Shown here one piece after another: positions 27,096 through 35,365 of a stretch of 64,000 bases of DNA. The stretch spans positions 3,472,001 through 3,536,000 of the forward strand of contig OZ244981.1 in NCBI GenBank assembly GCA_965223085.1, read 5' to 3'. This DNA is from CBDCVO01 sp965223085 (GTDB taxonomy: Bacteria > Pseudomonadota > Gammaproteobacteria > Ga0077536). The notes beneath the pieces are model-generated. The model saw nothing but the letters and a program-made list of their open reading frames with translations, did no database searches and was not told the DNA's origin. Positions within the stretch are counted from its first letter, which is position 1; the number at the start of each line of letters is the position of its first letter. Made by a program: the position numbers and the translations under genes.

Positions 27096-27761
27096 ATGGC
27101 AAATCGATCGAACGCTACGGTTCCGCACACGGGTTTGGGGCTGGGATTGTGGTTGCGTCTCGCGATCGGGTTGCTATTGGCGAGTGCCGTGACCGTGGCT
27201 TTGCTATGGACGATGCAGTATTTGATCGCTACTGCCGATCGCACCTTGGATGAGGCAAAGCGTGGTCAGTTGCTGGATTTCGTGCGCGTTAAACGAGCCG
27301 AAATCGTGCGGCGCCGACAGACGAAACCCGACAAGCCTCCGCCACCCGCGCCACCGCCACCGCAGCCGCCGGCGCCAAAGTTAGATGACATTAGGCCGGA
27401 TGCGCAGAAAATTGCGATCACCGCAGCACCGGTCGAAACTGAGATTGCACTGTCGGGCGCAGGCTTCAGCCTCGGTGTCGGAGAAGGCGACTATCTGCCT
27501 TTGGCAAAAGTGGCGCCAATTTATCCGGAGCGGGCACTGTCGCGCGGCGTCGAAGGATTCTGTGTAGTTGAATATACGGTCACACGCCAGGGAACGACAG
27601 CGAACGTGCGTGTTGTCGAATCACAGTGTTCGAGTAAGTTGTTCGCCAAGCCGTCCGTGGCCGCAGCAGAGAAGTTTAAGTACAAACCCCGCATTCTAGA
27701 TGGACAGGCTATCGAGGTGCCTGGTGTGCGTAACAAATTTACTTACAAACTAGAGAAATAG
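27096..27761 (+). CDS. tonB: TonB-family energy transducer
   Basis: About 221 residues from ATG 27096. The N-terminal membrane helix is GLLLASAVTVALLWTMQYLI, followed by a proline-rich spacer (DKPPPPAPPPPQPPAPK near residue 88). The C-terminal TonB domain includes APIYPERALSRGVEGFCVVE and a final YKPRILDGQAIEVPGVRNKF. The short length matches TonB2/TonB3-type proteins, which have smaller spacers than E. coli TonB. It could serve the TonB-dependent receptor at the left window edge. Confidence 0.93.
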   Translation: MANRSNATVPHTGLGLGLWLRLAIGLLLASAVTVALLWTMQYLIATADRTLDEAKRGQLLDFVRVKRAEIVRRRQTKPDKPPPPAPPPPQPPAPKLDDIRPDAQKIAITAAPVETEIALSGAGFSLGVGEGDYLPLAKVAPIYPERALSRGVEGFCVVEYTVTRQGTTANVRVVESQCSSKLFAKPSVAAAEKFKYKPRILDGQAIEVPGVRNKFTYKLEK

Positions 27762-27771
27762 GGTGCGAACA

Positions 27772-29094
27772 ATGCCCAATCTTAGCTTAAGAGTTTTGTT
27801 GCTCGCGATTTTCCTGGGTGCGTCATTCTCTCATGTGTTCGCGGCCGAGGCGGAGGAGCCGACGAATACAAAAAAGACCGTCGCGATGAGCCAACCGGTT
27901 TTTGAAAAACTACAAAAAGCGCAAGGCCTGGTAGAAAAAAAAGACTACCGTGGTGCGCTTGGTCTGCTCGACGAACTTAAAAGCAAGAAAGGTCTCTCTG
28001 CGTATGAGAACGCGCAGATCTGGAACCTGACTGCCTACATTCAGTACTTGCGCGAAAATTATCCAGCCGCAATTAAGGCTTACGAACGGGTGTTAGCACA
28101 GCCAAATTTACCCGACGCCCTGGTGCAGTCGACGCTTAAAACACAGGCGCAGCTTTATTTTACAGCCGAGAATTATAGTAAGGCGCTAGAAACTGCACAG
28201 CGCTTAGTCAAAATGGTCAAACAACCGAATGCCGATCTTTACATGCTCATGGGGCAAGCCTACTACCAGCTCGGCAAGTATCGACAGGCGCTCAATCCGA
28301 TCCGACGTGGCATCGATCTGCATAAGGCGCAAGGTAAGAAGCCCAAAGAGAATTGGCTTTTGTTGATGCGCGTGTGTTATCACGAAATGAAAGATTACAA
28401 GGGTATGGTAAAGGTTCTCAAAGAGCTGATCCGCCTATATCCGAAAGATGATTATTTGTTAACCTTAGCGGCCGCCTACAGTGAACTCGGTAATACCAAA
28501 CGCCAATTGACGTTAACCGAAGCGCTATACGAAAAAGGATATCTCCAGGACGCTCATCACGCTAAGAATTTGGCCAATCTCTATCTCATGCATGGTTTGC
28601 CCGTCAAGGCGGCTAAGTTGTTGGAGAAAGAAATAAATGCCGGCCGGATTGAGGCGAACGAGCGTAATCTGACGCTACTGTCTCAGTCTTGGTATCAGGC
28701 CCGTGAAGACAAAAAATCGATCCCACCCTTAGAGCGAGCTGCGGCACAATCGGGAACAGGCGAACTCTATGTGCGTCTAGGGCAATCCCATATGAACCTC
28801 AGTCAATGGCAAGCCGCTGCGGAGGCAGTAAAAAAAGGGCTCGCAAAAGGCGGCGTGAGGCGACGGGACACGGCCAACGTCATGTTGGGTATGGCCTTGT
28901 TCAATCAAAAACAGCTTAAGGATGCACGGTCCGCGTTTGTCGCTGCGTCGAAAGATAAACGCAGTGCCAAACTCGCACGGCAGTGGTTGGGATTTATTGA
29001 CAGTGAAGTGCAACGTCGTGAAACAATGAATCAAGTATTGCCCGATACGGCGCCGCGCGAACAAGACGACTTAATCAAGGCGATCGAGGGTTAA
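27772..29094 (+). CDS. TPR-repeat protein ending the TonB2-type operon
   Basis: About 440 residues. A signal peptide (LSLRVLLLAIFLGASFSHVF) is followed by at least six tetratricopeptide-like helical repeats. Examples are YRGALGLLDELKSKKGLSAY, YPAAIKAYERVLAQPNLPD, YSKALETAQRLVKMVKQPNA and YRQALNPIRRGIDLHKAQGK. Similar TPR genes close TonB2 operons in Vibrio and relatives, where they are thought to assist the system in the periplasm. I use ATG 27772, preceded by agggtgcg, with GTG 27763 as alternative. Confidence 0.88.
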   Translation: MPNLSLRVLLLAIFLGASFSHVFAAEAEEPTNTKKTVAMSQPVFEKLQKAQGLVEKKDYRGALGLLDELKSKKGLSAYENAQIWNLTAYIQYLRENYPAAIKAYERVLAQPNLPDALVQSTLKTQAQLYFTAENYSKALETAQRLVKMVKQPNADLYMLMGQAYYQLGKYRQALNPIRRGIDLHKAQGKKPKENWLLLMRVCYHEMKDYKGMVKVLKELIRLYPKDDYLLTLAAAYSELGNTKRQLTLTEALYEKGYLQDAHHAKNLANLYLMHGLPVKAAKLLEKEINAGRIEANERNLTLLSQSWYQAREDKKSIPPLERAAAQSGTGELYVRLGQSHMNLSQWQAAAEAVKKGLAKGGVRRRDTANVMLGMALFNQKQLKDARSAFVAASKDKRSAKLARQWLGFIDSEVQRRETMNQVLPDTAPREQDDLIKAIEG

Positions 29095-29267
29095 AACTCC
29101 GTTACCTCCGTAGATGGTTATGTAGTGGGGTTTGTTAACGCGTCTTGCGGTCGCTCGACCGGTGCCGCGACGGTTCGACCCATAGGCAGGACTAATAACG
29201 ATTAAACTGTTTTTGAAGTATCGAGCGTAGTCAGGTGTGTGATTGATATCGACGACATAGGCATTGT

Positions 29268-29897
29268 GTGGCAGTGCTAACGCTCGATAATATTCGCGCG
29301 GCCCTGGCGCGAGTCGCCCATCAACCCGCTGTTTTCGAGGCCGCACCGCACCACGCTGCGGTCGCGATGATATTGGCCTCAGATCTCGAGCATCTGGAAG
29401 TATGCTTTATTCGTCGCGCCGAACGGGCTGGCGATCCGTGGTCCGGTCAAGTCGCGTTTCCGGGAGGACGTGCCGGCCCGAGTGATCTCGATGCCCAGGC
29501 GGTAGCGGAGCGCGAGACCCGTGAAGAGATAGGTGTGGACTTGGGCACTGCGCAGCGTATCGGCGCCTTGCCGGTGCGAACTATTCAGCGACCGGAAATG
29601 TCGTGTTCGATGCAATTATCTCCATTTGTCTATCATGTCGCCGCGAGTGTGCGCCGCGACGCGCGGGTCTGTCTACCGCACGAAGTGGCAAGCGTCTTCT
29701 GGGTACCGCTGGCGCATCTTTTTGACGAGTCTACTGTAACGCAACTCGAGTATTCGATTGGTGATCAAGCACATACCTATCCAGGCATTCAATACCAAGA
29801 ACACATTATTTGGGGATTAACGCTGCGCATTTTGGCGAGTTTCGCCGCACTGATGAGTTTGCGTTTACCAGCCTTGCCTTACAGTCCGCGGACTTAG
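29268..29897 (+). CDS. Nudix hydrolase, CoA pyrophosphatase (NudL) type
   Basis: A 209-residue protein. The Nudix box reads GGRAGPSDLDAQAVAERETR followed by EEIGVDL, preceded by QVAFPGGR as in the CoA-pyrophosphatase subfamily, which cleaves CoA and acyl-CoA to 4'-phosphopantetheine and 3',5'-ADP. YPGIQYQEHIIWGLTLRIL near the end is also typical of NudL. It starts at GTG 29268. It stands alone after the TonB operon, 173 bases away. Confidence 0.87.
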   Translation: MAVLTLDNIRAALARVAHQPAVFEAAPHHAAVAMILASDLEHLEVCFIRRAERAGDPWSGQVAFPGGRAGPSDLDAQAVAERETREEIGVDLGTAQRIGALPVRTIQRPEMSCSMQLSPFVYHVAASVRRDARVCLPHEVASVFWVPLAHLFDESTVTQLEYSIGDQAHTYPGIQYQEHIIWGLTLRILASFAALMSLRLPALPYSPRT

Positions 29898-30313
29898 GAT
29901 GATCCGACTGCGGCGGCAGTTAAGCGGCGCCTATGGCCGCGATTTCTCGTTACATAGTACCACTCAGCACCTCGAAAACGCCGTAAAATCACCTCGCTTA
30001 ACCACCCGCCTCGCGACGGAGCCTTACCGACGGGCTGCTAGCCCGGATATTGCCTGAGGCGCTCACGGCGCTTGCGCTTGAGTCCGACAGACTGCTATCT
30101 GATTGGAGCAACCGTCCGCATGTTCATCAAGTAATGGAGACCGAAGACCAGTAATTTTGCGATGCGAGATCAGATTTTCGCAAGTTGCTGCGTGCTATTA
30201 TAGAGTGGCGCTATCGAGAACGCGTGGAGTAGTGGCATAGCTGTGGACGGCAAGCACTTAGACGCGGTTAAAATATCGTGTAATTGGGCGTACCTATTGC
30301 GCACATCCTCGAA
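29898..30313. other. Regulatory gap upstream of the phenol hydroxylase genes
   Basis: A 416-base gap without a gene. It contains a dispersed-repeat copy (30024-30060) and a second short part (gagtccgacagactgc near 30082). A TATTAT box near 30196 could be a -10 element. TGGCATAGCTGTGGA near 30234 resembles only the -24 half of a sigma-54 promoter. I cannot assign the promoter with confidence. Confidence 0.4.
30024..30060. repeat. Copy of the dispersed AGCCCGGATATTGC repeat
   Basis: Contains acgggctgctagcccggata, ttgcctgagg, close to the core seen at 37388, 43970, 58079 and 58297. It includes a small palindrome (gggctgctagccc). Confidence 0.6.
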
Positions 30314-30595
30314 GTGAGCAGAATTAGCAGCATAAAATCTAGCGGCGTAGCGTCGGCGACGGAAACGCCCAACGAACAGCGGTTCGTGCGTATTAAACGG
30401 ATCCGTCGCGCGGGATTTGTCGAATTCGATTTTTCGATCGGTGATCCGAACCTCTATCTCGAGATGATCTTACCGCAACAGGCGTTCGACGAGTTTTGTC
30501 ATCGCCATGCGGTGATATTTCTAGGCGCGCGCGAGGGCGAGGAAATCGACCGCGCGAACAAACGCTGGCGCGACGGCGTGGATATCGATGCATAG
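30314..30595 (+). CDS. dmpK: Phenol hydroxylase P0 subunit (DmpK family)
   Basis: A small protein, 93 residues from GTG 30314. The sequence RAGFVEFDFSIGDPNLYLEM followed by ILPQQAFDEFC is the DmpK/PhcK signature. In Pseudomonas CF600, DmpK is not part of the catalytic cycle but is needed to obtain active oxygenase in vivo. It sits first, directly before dmpL, as in other phenol hydroxylase operons. An upstream TTG at 30284 would add ten residues; the start is not settled by a ribosome binding site. Confidence 0.88.
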   Translation: MSRISSIKSSGVASATETPNEQRFVRIKRIRRAGFVEFDFSIGDPNLYLEMILPQQAFDEFCHRHAVIFLGAREGEEIDRANKRWRDGVDIDA

Positions 30596-30613
30596 GCGGA
30601 AGGAAATATCTAC

Positions 30614-31600
30614 ATGTCCATAGACATCAAAACGGCCGGTGTTGACCCGGTTCGAAAAACATTTGATCACATCGCTGCTAAGCTCGGACCGGGTAAGGCG
30701 CCAACGCGTTACCAAGAGGGTACGTTTGGCTTACAGCCAGACGCAAATTTTCACTATCGTCCGACTTGGGATCCGAGATTCGAACTGTATGACCGAGCGC
30801 GCACCAAGCTCGTCATGAACGATTTCGAAGATCTCCTCGATCCGCGGCAATATTATTACGCGACGTACACGATCCAGCGCGCAAAACAACAAGAATCGCT
30901 GGAGAAGAACTTTTCGTTTGTTGAAAAACGTAATATGTTGGCGACGCTGGAGCCATCGTGGGCCGAGAAGATCAGACGGTACATTGTGCCGCTAAGGCAC
31001 GTGCATTGGGCGGCCAATAACAACAACACCGCGATCACAGCCCACGGTTGGGGCGCGCCGATAACGTCTGCCGCAATGTTTCAGGCCACTGATCATTTAG
31101 GTATCGCTCAATACATTACCCGCATCGCCTTGGTTTTGGACAACAACAACCCGGCGATCCTAGATGCCGCCAAAAAATGCTGGCTCGAGGACCCGGTATG
31201 GCAACCATTGCGGCGTTTCACCGAGGACACGATGGTCGTGGAGGATTGGTTTGAACTGTTAGTGGTGCAAAATTTCTTAATCGATACCGCGATTCACAAG
31301 TTCGCGTTTGAATATTTCGACGCGGAACTTGCTAACAACGGTGGCGGGGCGTTCGCGATGTTGTCGGAGTTTATGGTCGAGTGGCACGCCGAGGCGGGTC
31401 GTTGGGTAGACGCGGTGATGAAAGTGGCTGCCGAAGAGTCTGCAGCGAACTCGGCTTTGCTCGCTGAGTGGATCGCCACGTGGACACCACGAGTCGAAGA
31501 GGCGCTAAGCCCCTTGACGCACGAAGCTTTGGGGGGTGTTGGGGATGAAGCACTGGCGAATATCATGAATGTGCTCGCCACACGCAGCCCTGTCGATTAA
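30614..31600 (+). CDS. dmpL: Phenol hydroxylase P1, oxygenase small (beta) subunit
   Basis: A 328-residue non-catalytic subunit of the diiron oxygenase. It contains RYQEGTFGLQPDANFHYRPT near residue 38, FEDLLDPRQYYYATYTIQRA near 80 and LRHVHWAANNNNTAITAHGW near 130, matching phenol hydroxylase beta subunits. It pairs with the alpha subunit (P3) in the (alpha-beta-gamma)2 hydroxylase. The ribosome binding site is gcggaagga before ATG 30614. The gap to dmpM is 20 bases. Confidence 0.93.
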   Translation: MSIDIKTAGVDPVRKTFDHIAAKLGPGKAPTRYQEGTFGLQPDANFHYRPTWDPRFELYDRARTKLVMNDFEDLLDPRQYYYATYTIQRAKQQESLEKNFSFVEKRNMLATLEPSWAEKIRRYIVPLRHVHWAANNNNTAITAHGWGAPITSAAMFQATDHLGIAQYITRIALVLDNNNPAILDAAKKCWLEDPVWQPLRRFTEDTMVVEDWFELLVVQNFLIDTAIHKFAFEYFDAELANNGGGAFAMLSEFMVEWHAEAGRWVDAVMKVAAEESAANSALLAEWIATWTPRVEEALSPLTHEALGGVGDEALANIMNVLATRSPVD

Positions 31601-31620
31601 ACGGAAACGAGGAACCTGCG

Positions 31621-31893
31621 GTGACCGATAAAGTCTTTATCGCTTTGCAAAATAACCCCGACGCACAGCCGATTATTGAGGCGATCGTCGAAGATAATGA
31701 CGCTGCAATCGTCAACGAGACGCCCGGGATGGTAAAAATCGATTGTCCCCAACGATTGGTAGTCAAACGCGCGACGATCGAGTCGAAAATGGGTCGCGAA
31801 TTTGATTTGCAAGAAATACATCTCAATCTCATTTCCTTGTCGGGAAACATCGATGAAGATGAAGATCAGCTTACCTTGGCGTGGCGCACTTGA
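31621..31893 (+). CDS. dmpM: Phenol hydroxylase P2, effector/regulatory protein (MmoB/DmpM family)
   Basis: A 90-residue cofactor-free coupling protein. VFIALQNNPDAQPIIEAIVE at the start and GMVKIDCPQRLVVKRATIES in the middle are typical of DmpM. It binds the oxygenase and tunes access and redox behaviour of the diiron site. It starts at GTG 31621 (GTGACCGATAAAG), with acgaggaacctgcg just upstream. Confidence 0.94.
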   Translation: MTDKVFIALQNNPDAQPIIEAIVEDNDAAIVNETPGMVKIDCPQRLVVKRATIESKMGREFDLQEIHLNLISLSGNIDEDEDQLTLAWRT

Positions 31894-31914
31894 GCGCTCT
31901 CGGAGTATGCAGCT

Positions 31915-33456
31915 ATGACAGCAACGAAACGTTTAAATCTTAAGCAAAAATACCAATTAATGACGCGCGGACTGGACTGGGAAACCAGTTACCAGCCGAT
32001 GGATAAAGTGTTCCCATATGATTGCTACGAGGGGATCAAAATAAGTGATTGGGACAAATGGGAAGATCCCTTTCGTTTAACGATGGATGCGTATTGGAAA
32101 TACCAGGCCGAAAAAGAGCGCAAGCTCTACGCAATCCTCGATGCCCTACAGCAAAACAACGGTCACCTTAATATTTCTGATGCGCGCTACTTAAGTGCTG
32201 TGAAATTGTGGTTGCAGGGAATTACCGGCGCCGAATATAACGCGCATCGTGGTTTTGCTTTTGTTGGGCGCGCTTTTCGAGGTGCCGGCACGCGGGTTGC
32301 CTGCCAAATGCAATCCATTGATGAGTTGCGGCACGCGCAGACTCAGGTTCATGCGTTCGCACACTACAACCGCTATTTCAACGGTTTTCACGGTTACGCA
32401 CATATTCGCGATCGCGCTTGGTACCTGTCTATCCCGAAATCATTTTTTGAAGACGCGATGACAGCGGGACCCTTTGAATTTGTGACGGCAATTTCTTTCG
32501 CGTTTGAATATGTATTGACGAACTTGCTTTTTATGCCTTTTGTCTCAGGCGCTGCCTACAACGGTGATATGGCCACGACAACATTTGGATTTTCTGCGCA
32601 GTCTGATGAGTCACGTCACATGACTTTGGGCCTCGAAGTCGTCAAGTTCATGCTCGAACAGCACGAAGACAATGTTCCTATTATTCAACAATGGCTCGAC
32701 AAGTGGTTCTGGCGGGGTTATCGCCTTCTCGGCTTGATCGGTACGATGATGGATTACATGTTGCCGAAGAAAGTCATGTCGTGGAAAGAAGCCTGGGAGA
32801 TCTACTGGGAAGAAAACGGCGTTGCACTTTTTCATGACCTCAGTCGTTACGGCGTACGGATGCCGAAACATCATGAAGTAGCGAGCAAAGAAAAATCACG
32901 ACTAACACATGAAATTTGGGCGACCTTATACCAGTTCGGTAACGCCTTGGGATTGCACACATGGGTGCCTAATGACGACGAAATCGACTGGATGTCGGAG
33001 AAATACGGCACCTTATTCGACAAAATGTATAAACCACGTTTGTTGATGTTCCGTGAAATGGAACAACGGGGCGAACGATATTTCAATAACCGTCTGCCAA
33101 TGGTCTGCCAAGTCTGTCAGATCCCGATTTTCTACACCGAGCCGGATGATCCGCAAACGCAATGCGTGCGTATCGTGGAACACGCAGGCACGCGTTTTCA
33201 TTGTTGTTCGGATGGGTGCCGAGATATTTTCAACCACGAACCGGAAAAATATTGCCAGGCATTGATTCCACCACAACAAATCTATCGTGGCGAAGCGGGT
33301 GGTGCGACCAATATTTTTGAATATGCTGAATGGCTGCATTTAGTCAGAGACGTCGATACTGGGGAGTTTCGCGGATCCTACGATGATCGCAACTTCGCCG
33401 CATGGCAAAAAGGTAAACCCCCACCGCAGGCCGATGCGGCGGACGCTGCGGCATAG
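31915..33456 (+). CDS. dmpN: Phenol hydroxylase P3, diiron oxygenase large (alpha) subunit
   Basis: The catalytic subunit, 513 residues. The two halves of the carboxylate-bridged diiron site are visible. Glu107 (TGAEYN) with Glu137-x-x-His140 (IDELRH) forms one half, and Glu198 (FAFEYV) with Glu232-x-x-His235 (SDESRH) the other. The C-terminal part has four or more cysteines (QVCQIPIFY, RFHCCSDGCRDIFNHEPEKY), the YHS/TRASH-like zinc region known from phenol hydroxylases. It hydroxylates phenol to catechol using O2 and electrons from DmpP. Substrate range (phenol, cresols) cannot be read from sequence. Confidence 0.96.
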   Translation: MTATKRLNLKQKYQLMTRGLDWETSYQPMDKVFPYDCYEGIKISDWDKWEDPFRLTMDAYWKYQAEKERKLYAILDALQQNNGHLNISDARYLSAVKLWLQGITGAEYNAHRGFAFVGRAFRGAGTRVACQMQSIDELRHAQTQVHAFAHYNRYFNGFHGYAHIRDRAWYLSIPKSFFEDAMTAGPFEFVTAISFAFEYVLTNLLFMPFVSGAAYNGDMATTTFGFSAQSDESRHMTLGLEVVKFMLEQHEDNVPIIQQWLDKWFWRGYRLLGLIGTMMDYMLPKKVMSWKEAWEIYWEENGVALFHDLSRYGVRMPKHHEVASKEKSRLTHEIWATLYQFGNALGLHTWVPNDDEIDWMSEKYGTLFDKMYKPRLLMFREMEQRGERYFNNRLPMVCQVCQIPIFYTEPDDPQTQCVRIVEHAGTRFHCCSDGCRDIFNHEPEKYCQALIPPQQIYRGEAGGATNIFEYAEWLHLVRDVDTGEFRGSYDDRNFAAWQKGKPPPQADAADAAA

Positions 33457-33482
33457 GCTGTCATTATGTGCGGAGGATTATT

Positions 33483-33845
33483 GTGACTGTGAAAGCTGCG
33501 AGCACCAACTATGAGTTCGCGAGTCCAAATCGGATGGAGAACTACGGTGGTGATATCAATTTATATGTGCGCTGGGAAGAACATTTGATGTTCGCGTGTC
33601 CATCGGCGTATCGCGCTCCAATCGATATGAAGCTGAGAGATTTTCTCGAACAGTTTGTGCGCGCTGATTACAGTCAACATCCCGAGGCTGCGGCGATTGA
33701 TTGGAGCAAAGCGGAATGGCATTTGGATGAAAAATCTTGGCAGCCAGATTTAGACAAATCGCTCGCCGAAAACGGTGTGGAACATATGGCCTATATGTGT
33801 TTCCGTACACCCGGTTTGACCGGTTTGCACGGCGTTGGCACCTGA
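33483..33845 (+). CDS. dmpO: Phenol hydroxylase P4, oxygenase gamma subunit
   Basis: About 120 residues. The sequence ENYGGDINLYVRWEEHLMFA near residue 20 and MKLRDFLEQFV near 50 match DmpO. The start is decided by a strong GGAGG at 33471-33475, seven bases before GTG 33483; the frame could begin five codons earlier at 33468, but then the GGAGG would be inside the gene. It completes the hydroxylase (alpha-beta-gamma)2 with DmpL and DmpN. Confidence 0.92.
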   Translation: MTVKAASTNYEFASPNRMENYGGDINLYVRWEEHLMFACPSAYRAPIDMKLRDFLEQFVRADYSQHPEAAAIDWSKAEWHLDEKSWQPDLDKSLAENGVEHMAYMCFRTPGLTGLHGVGT

Positions 33846-33858
33846 TGGCGTAATCACG

Positions 33859-34914
33859 GTGACGTATCGTGCCACGATAGAGCCTTTAGGTGAGACGATC
33901 GAGGTCGCAGAAGGCCAGCGTTTACTAGATGCAGCGTTGCGCGCTGGGATTTCGCTGCCGTACGCGTGCAACCATGGCTTATGCGGGACGTGCAAAATCG
34001 ACGTAATTGAAGGTGAAGTCGATCATAACGACGCGTCGAGTTTTGCCTTGATGGACATCGAACGTGACGAAGGTAAGACGCTGGCATGTTGCGCGACGCT
34101 GAATAGCGATATCGTCATCGAAGCTGATATCGAGGAGGAGGAGGACGCGGCACATTTCTCAGTCGAAGATCTCCGCGGCGAGGTGAAGGAAATTGTCGAC
34201 CTCACACCGACTATCAGGGGTCTTTTTATCGAGCTTGAACAGGGCCCTTGCAAGTTTCAAGCGGGACAGTATTTGAATTTGCAGGTTCCGGGCGTGAATA
34301 AACCGCGCGCGTTTTCGCTTGCCAACTCGCCGTCCTCACCACGCCTGGAGCTGAACGTGCGTTTCGTAGAAGGGGGAGCGGCGACGAGTTGGATCCATGG
34401 GGCATTGCAGGTCGGAGATGTGCTCAAATTCACTGCACCCTTGGGGCGTTTTTTCGTCCGCGTCTCGAGACCCGAGCCGTTTTTGTTTCTCGCTGGTGGC
34501 TCGGGTTTATCTAGTCCAAAGTCGATGATCGAGGACTTGCTGGAGCGGGGTGAGACGCGCCCCATTGTCTTGATCTACGGCGCTCGTTCGTTGGATGAGC
34601 TTTACTATGTCGATCATTTCATCGCGTTGTCTAAGCGATATGCGAATTTCGAATATATACCGGCAGTATCGACACCCGATCCAGCTTGGTCCGGAGAAGC
34701 AGGTTTTGTACATGAGGTCGCAGCGCGGCGCTTCGATGGCAAGTTTGCTTCCTATCAGGCTTATTTGTGTGGTCCACCGTTGATGATCGATGCTTGCCTG
34801 ACGACGCTGATGCGGGGGCGGTGTTTTGAAGATCAGATTTTCACCGAAGCGTTTTTGAGCGCTGCCGACGCGGAGCAACAGCCCAAACGCAGTGCTTTGT
34901 TTAAGAAGTTTTGA
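33859..34914 (+). CDS. dmpP: Phenol hydroxylase P5, NADH-dependent ferredoxin reductase component
   Basis: About 351 residues in three domains. The N-terminal plant-type [2Fe-2S] domain has cysteines in YACNHGLCGTCKIDVIEGEV and later LACCATL. An FAD-binding domain with PRAFSLANSPSS lies near residue 160. The NAD-binding domain has LFLAGGSGLSSPKSMIEDLL near 225 and a closing AYLCGPPLMIDACL. It moves electrons from NADH to the oxygenase. The start GTG 33859 gives VTYRATIEPLGE, aligning with DmpP (SYTVTIEPTGE); an upstream TTG at 33835 would overlap dmpO. Confidence 0.95.
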   Translation: MTYRATIEPLGETIEVAEGQRLLDAALRAGISLPYACNHGLCGTCKIDVIEGEVDHNDASSFALMDIERDEGKTLACCATLNSDIVIEADIEEEEDAAHFSVEDLRGEVKEIVDLTPTIRGLFIELEQGPCKFQAGQYLNLQVPGVNKPRAFSLANSPSSPRLELNVRFVEGGAATSWIHGALQVGDVLKFTAPLGRFFVRVSRPEPFLFLAGGSGLSSPKSMIEDLLERGETRPIVLIYGARSLDELYYVDHFIALSKRYANFEYIPAVSTPDPAWSGEAGFVHEVAARRFDGKFASYQAYLCGPPLMIDACLTTLMRGRCFEDQIFTEAFLSAADAEQQPKRSALFKKF

Positions 34915-34997
34915 GCGGGATGTCATGGATGTACCGGTGATAACACGATCGCGACGTTGGCACGGCACGAGTTTCCGAGCTAGTTAGGTAGACCTCG

Positions 34998-35333
34998 TTG
35001 TTTGTAGTCACGCTCACGAATACAGGTGCAACGTTCAACTGCGACCAAAACCAGAATGTCTTGCAAGCGCTGGAGCGCTTAGGGTACAAAGGGATCCCTA
35101 TCGGCTGCCGCGGCGGCGGCTGTGGAGTCTGTAAAGTGCGTGTGGTAGCGGGCCGCAAATACCGCCTCGGGAAAATAAGCAATGCACAGGTAAGCACTGC
35201 GGAAAGGCGCAGCGGTTATGCATTGGCGTGCAAACTCGTTCCGGAAGAGAACCTCACATTAGAAGTCTGCGGCCAAATGCGCTACGGTTTAGAAAAAGGC
35301 ATCGTTGGTAACGCGGTTTCGCTGCGACGATAG
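34998..35333 (+). CDS. dmpQ: Plant-type [2Fe-2S] ferredoxin (DmpQ/XylT-like)
   Basis: A 111-residue ferredoxin. The cluster cysteines lie in IPIGCRGGGCGVCKVRVVAG and in ALACKLVPEENLTLEV. In the TOL and dmp systems this protein reduces the inactivated ferric iron of catechol 2,3-dioxygenase, and here it directly precedes that gene. It starts at TTG 34998. The 83-base gap after dmpP is longer than others in the operon. Confidence 0.9.
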   Translation: MFVVTLTNTGATFNCDQNQNVLQALERLGYKGIPIGCRGGGCGVCKVRVVAGRKYRLGKISNAQVSTAERRSGYALACKLVPEENLTLEVCGQMRYGLEKGIVGNAVSLRR

Positions 35334-35365
35334 CGTCAAGGTAACTCGAAAAGAGGAGGACAGCT

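Noticed and set aside
30228..30250. Sigma-54 promoter of the phenol operon
   Set aside because: TGGCAT matches the -24 half, but the -12 half reads TGGA instead of TTGC, and no DmpR-type activator is in the window.
34955..34985. Sigma-54 promoter before the ferredoxin gene
   Set aside because: TTGGCACGGCACG has a -24-like part, but no GC element is at the required distance.
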